Assembly (NCBI GenBank): GCA_021815655.1
Contig: JAKAGJ010000044.1
Span: 1-9,378 of the forward strand
From: Deltaproteobacteria bacterium
GTDB lineage: Bacteria > Desulfobacterota > Desulfarculia > Desulfarculales > Desulfarculaceae
Length of the DNA: 9,378 nucleotides
Reading direction: 5' to 3'
Shown: positions 7,615-9,378 of the stretch, piece after piece
Layout of the letters: each line of letters starts with the position of its first letter
Numbering within the stretch: the stretch's first letter is position 1
Position numbers and translations under genes: made by a program
Notes under the pieces: generated by a model
The model's database searches: none
What the model was told of the DNA's origin: nothing
What the model saw: only the letters and a program-made list of their open reading frames with translations

Positions 7615-9329
7615 GACCGCGATCCCTCCTCCCTATTGGCGAAGCTCCCCCCGGCGCCGAGCCAGAAGCCCTGGTTGCGCAGTTCGTAAAGCAGGTCGGT
7701 GACAGGCACGCCCTGGGGACAGTGCTGCTGGCACTGGTAGCAGGTGGCGCAGTCCCAGGTCATGGCCGCCGCCATGGCCTGCTTCACCAGGCCCAGTTCC
7801 AGGGAGTACATGATCTGATGGGGCAAAAGGCCCAGTTCCTGGCCCGGGTGCTCGAAGCAGGAAACCACCGGGCAGACGTTGCTACAGGTCTGGCATTGGA
7901 AGCAGTAGCGGAAATAGCCTCGCTGGAGGGCCATGTCCAGCACGCCAATGGTCGGGCTGTTGCCCGTCACCTCCAGGGCGCGAGTCGTTTCCCCGCCATT
8001 GGCCCTGCGGTTGTCCACCAGGGCCTGGCGGGTCGAGGCGTAGACGGATTCCTGTCCCAGGGCCTCCAACTCCTCATCCAGGGCCTGCCACAGGTCTTGC
8101 AGGTCAATGCCCGCCGGACAGACCCTGGTGCATCGCTGGCAGCGCGTGCACAGGTCCGCCCCCTGGCGCATGTCGGCCAACTGGGACGCGCTGGCGTGCT
8201 TCAGGCCGGACATGGCCGCCAGCTTGAAGGAAGGCAGGGAGATGTCGCCGGCCACCACCCTGGAGGCGGCCAGCACCGAGCAGTGCTGGCTACAGGTGAC
8301 GCAATGGGTGCAGGCTGTAAGGTCCAAGGCTCGCCGGGCGGCCCGGGCGGCGAATTGCCCGGGCGCGGCTTCCTGGGCGGTGGATGACCCCATGACCCCA
8401 TTGGCCAGAAGGCTCAAGGGGGTGGACACGATGTGCAGCAGCTTGCTGAAGGGCAGGAGGGCCAGGGCCAGGAAACAGGCCAAAAAGTGGGCCACCCACA
8501 GCCAGTGGTCTGCCCTGGCAGAATTCAGTAGAGGCGCGGCGGGCGCCAGCATGCGCGACAGGGTCCAGGATCCAAGGGCCGACCGGGGGTGGGAGTGGCA
8601 ATTCTCGCAGTATGCCTGGTGCGCCTGGCGACCCAGAGCCAGGTTGCCGGGGTCGGCCGGCCGGCGACCCTCGGCGAACACCACCCCGTATTGCTCCCGC
8701 CAGTACGCCTCCAGGGCGGCCAGCTCGGGGCCAGCCTCCAAGCCGGCGTACTCCGTGACCATTTCAGCAAAGCGGGCCTGGGAGGTGATCTTGACCGCCT
8801 TGAGGCCAAAGCCTGACAAGACAATCACCCCCAGGAGGACCAGGATGGCCACGTCCCCCGCGCCCGTGGCGCGGCGCGCGACCGGCTGGGCGCAGCGCCG
8901 CCAGGCAAACCCAGCCAGGCCAAGGAGCACCAGCAGCCCCAGCAGGTCCCGCAGCATGGCGTAGGGGAAAAGGGTGGAGTAGTAGTCAGGCAGCAGCCGT
9001 TCGGAGATTTGGCCTTGCAGGGCGTGAAATAGGACCAGCAGGACGAAACCCCAGAAGACGCCCTGATGGGCCGCCCAGCGCCAAGGGCTTTCCCTGAACA
9101 GGCGGCGTTGCAACAGGCCATCGAGAAATAGCGCGCCGGCCAGCTTTCGTATCTCGGCCGGACCTTGGAAACTTCGTAGGAGTCCGGCCGCGGCGGCCCT
9201 CAGCCGTTCGACGGGTCCGGCCGGAGGACTGGCGGTTCCCGCCTTGCGGCTTAGCCAAGTCCATGCCCGCCAGGCAAGACCGATCATCAGGACCGCTACG
9301 GCCAGAAGTAGACTCACGTTGAACAGCAT
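7611..9329 (-). CDS. Membrane cytochrome b (NarI/DsrM-like) with haem c insert, fused to four-cluster HdrC
   Basis: The 572-residue protein starts with about five membrane helices (residues ~3-22, 85-105, 127-143, 159-178, 277-299). Arg-rich loops after helices 1 and 3 put the C-terminus in the cytoplasm by the positive-inside rule. H88, H102, H281 and H299 are candidate b-haem ligands; the 18-residue H281-H299 spacing equals that of the last two haem ligands in E. coli NarI. The predicted periplasmic loop between helices 4 and 5 (182-272) carries CENCH (241-245), a haem c site. The cytoplasmic part has four CX2CX2CX3C ferredoxin motifs: C340-C350, C394-C404, C476-C486 and C527-C537; the last two with their surroundings are HdrC. 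It probably passes electrons between quinone or a periplasmic cytochrome and HdrB. In QmoC the order is reversed, with the Fe-S part first. The first of three genes; a stop lies in frame just upstream of the ATG and its ribosome binding site is weak. Confidence 0.9.
   Translation of the reverse strand: MLFNVSLLLAVAVLMIGLAWRAWTWLSRKAGTASPPAGPVERLRAAAAGLLRSFQGPAEIRKLAGALFLDGLLQRRLFRESPWRWAAHQGVFWGFVLLVLFHALQGQISERLLPDYYSTLFPYAMLRDLLGLLVLLGLAGFAWRRCAQPVARRATGAGDVAILVLLGVIVLSGFGLKAVKITSQARFAEMVTEYAGLEAGPELAALEAYWREQYGVVFAEGRRPADPGNLALGRQAHQAYCENCHSHPRSALGSWTLSRMLAPAAPLLNSARADHWLWVAHFLACFLALALLPFSKLLHIVSTPLSLLANGVMGSSTAQEAAPGQFAARAARRALDLTACTHCVTCSQHCSVLAASRVVAGDISLPSFKLAAMSGLKHASASQLADMRQGADLCTRCQRCTRVCPAGIDLQDLWQALDEELEALGQESVYASTRQALVDNRRANGGETTRALEVTGNSPTIGVLDMALQRGYFRYCFQCQTCSNVCPVVSCFEHPGQELGLLPHQIMYSLELGLVKQAMAAAMTWDCATCYQCQQHCPQGVPVTDLLYELRNQGFWLGAGGSFANREEGSRS
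7624..7633 (-). promoter_or_regulatory. Strong ribosome binding site of hdrB
   Basis: GGGAGGAGGG on the minus strand lies 9 bases before the ATG at 7614, inside the 3' end of the upstream gene. It fixes the hdrB start and supports efficient re-initiation after the overlapping TGA. Confidence 0.75.
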
Positions 9330-9378
9330 GGCCCCGATGCTCTTTCGTCACGGCCCGCGCGAGCGAGAAAGTACCTAC

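Noticed and set aside
5755..7689. Plus-strand open frame of 644 codons opposite hdrA and hdrB
   Set aside because: Same artefact: antisense to clear HdrA and HdrB coding sequence, with no recognisable motif.
8986..9351. Minus-strand GTG-started frame of 121 codons overlapping the start of the cytochrome b-HdrC gene
   Set aside because: It runs in another frame across obvious membrane helices of the cytochrome b and shows no domain.

Overview
The window is GC-rich and densely coding, with codon third positions almost all G or C. It holds two gene groups that converge near position 3,550-3,680. The gene content (HdrA/HdrB/HdrC-type proteins, a NarI/DsrM-like cytochrome b, a probable selenocysteine codon in hdrA) points to an anaerobic, probably sulfate-reducing or syntrophic Desulfobacterota bacterium of high GC, Desulfarculales-like at a guess. 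Taxonomy is inference from gene content only.

Plus strand, 1-3547. The window opens with the last ~39 codons of an upstream gene, possibly a Gfo/Idh/MocA-type oxidoreductase. After 40 bases comes one very large gene (161-3412) encoding a four-part fusion: a short-chain dehydrogenase with an intact active site, a second Rossmann-like segment, a B12-binding radical SAM enzyme with an unusual CX4CX2C cluster motif, and a C-terminal TPR region. No substrate can be assigned. A 34-codon open frame (3443-3547) follows in the same frame. The remaining ~130 bases up to the end of the opposing operon hold hairpin-forming repeats but no convincing gene.

Minus strand, 9329-3682. This is a three-gene operon, read right to left. 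The first gene encodes a membrane cytochrome b (NarI/DsrM-like, with an inserted CXXCH haem c motif in a predicted periplasmic loop) fused to a four-cluster iron-sulfur region whose end is HdrC. It overlaps the second gene, an HdrB with two complete CCG cluster motifs, by four bases (ATGA). The third gene is a large HdrA with two FAD-binding halves.

The third gene would normally be annotated from a GTG at 6507 as a 941-residue protein. The missing N-terminus lies directly upstream in the same frame: an ATG at 6705, the first FAD motif, and an in-frame TGA (6528-6526) exactly where HdrA has its conserved Cys/Sec. An 8-bp hairpin with a GUG loop lies 18 nt after the TGA, as expected for a bacterial SECIS element. 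The gene is therefore best read as a 1007-residue selenoprotein.

Together the three products look like a membrane-bound Hdr complex. Electrons could pass between a quinone pool or periplasmic cytochrome (b haems and the extra haem c), the HdrC ferredoxin clusters, the HdrB non-cubane clusters and the flavins of HdrA. It combines the membrane link of HdrDE/DsrMK-type enzymes with the flavin subunit of cytosolic HdrABC. The substrate and any hydrogenase or formate partner lie outside the window. The 49 bases upstream of the operon (9330-9378) show no clear promoter.
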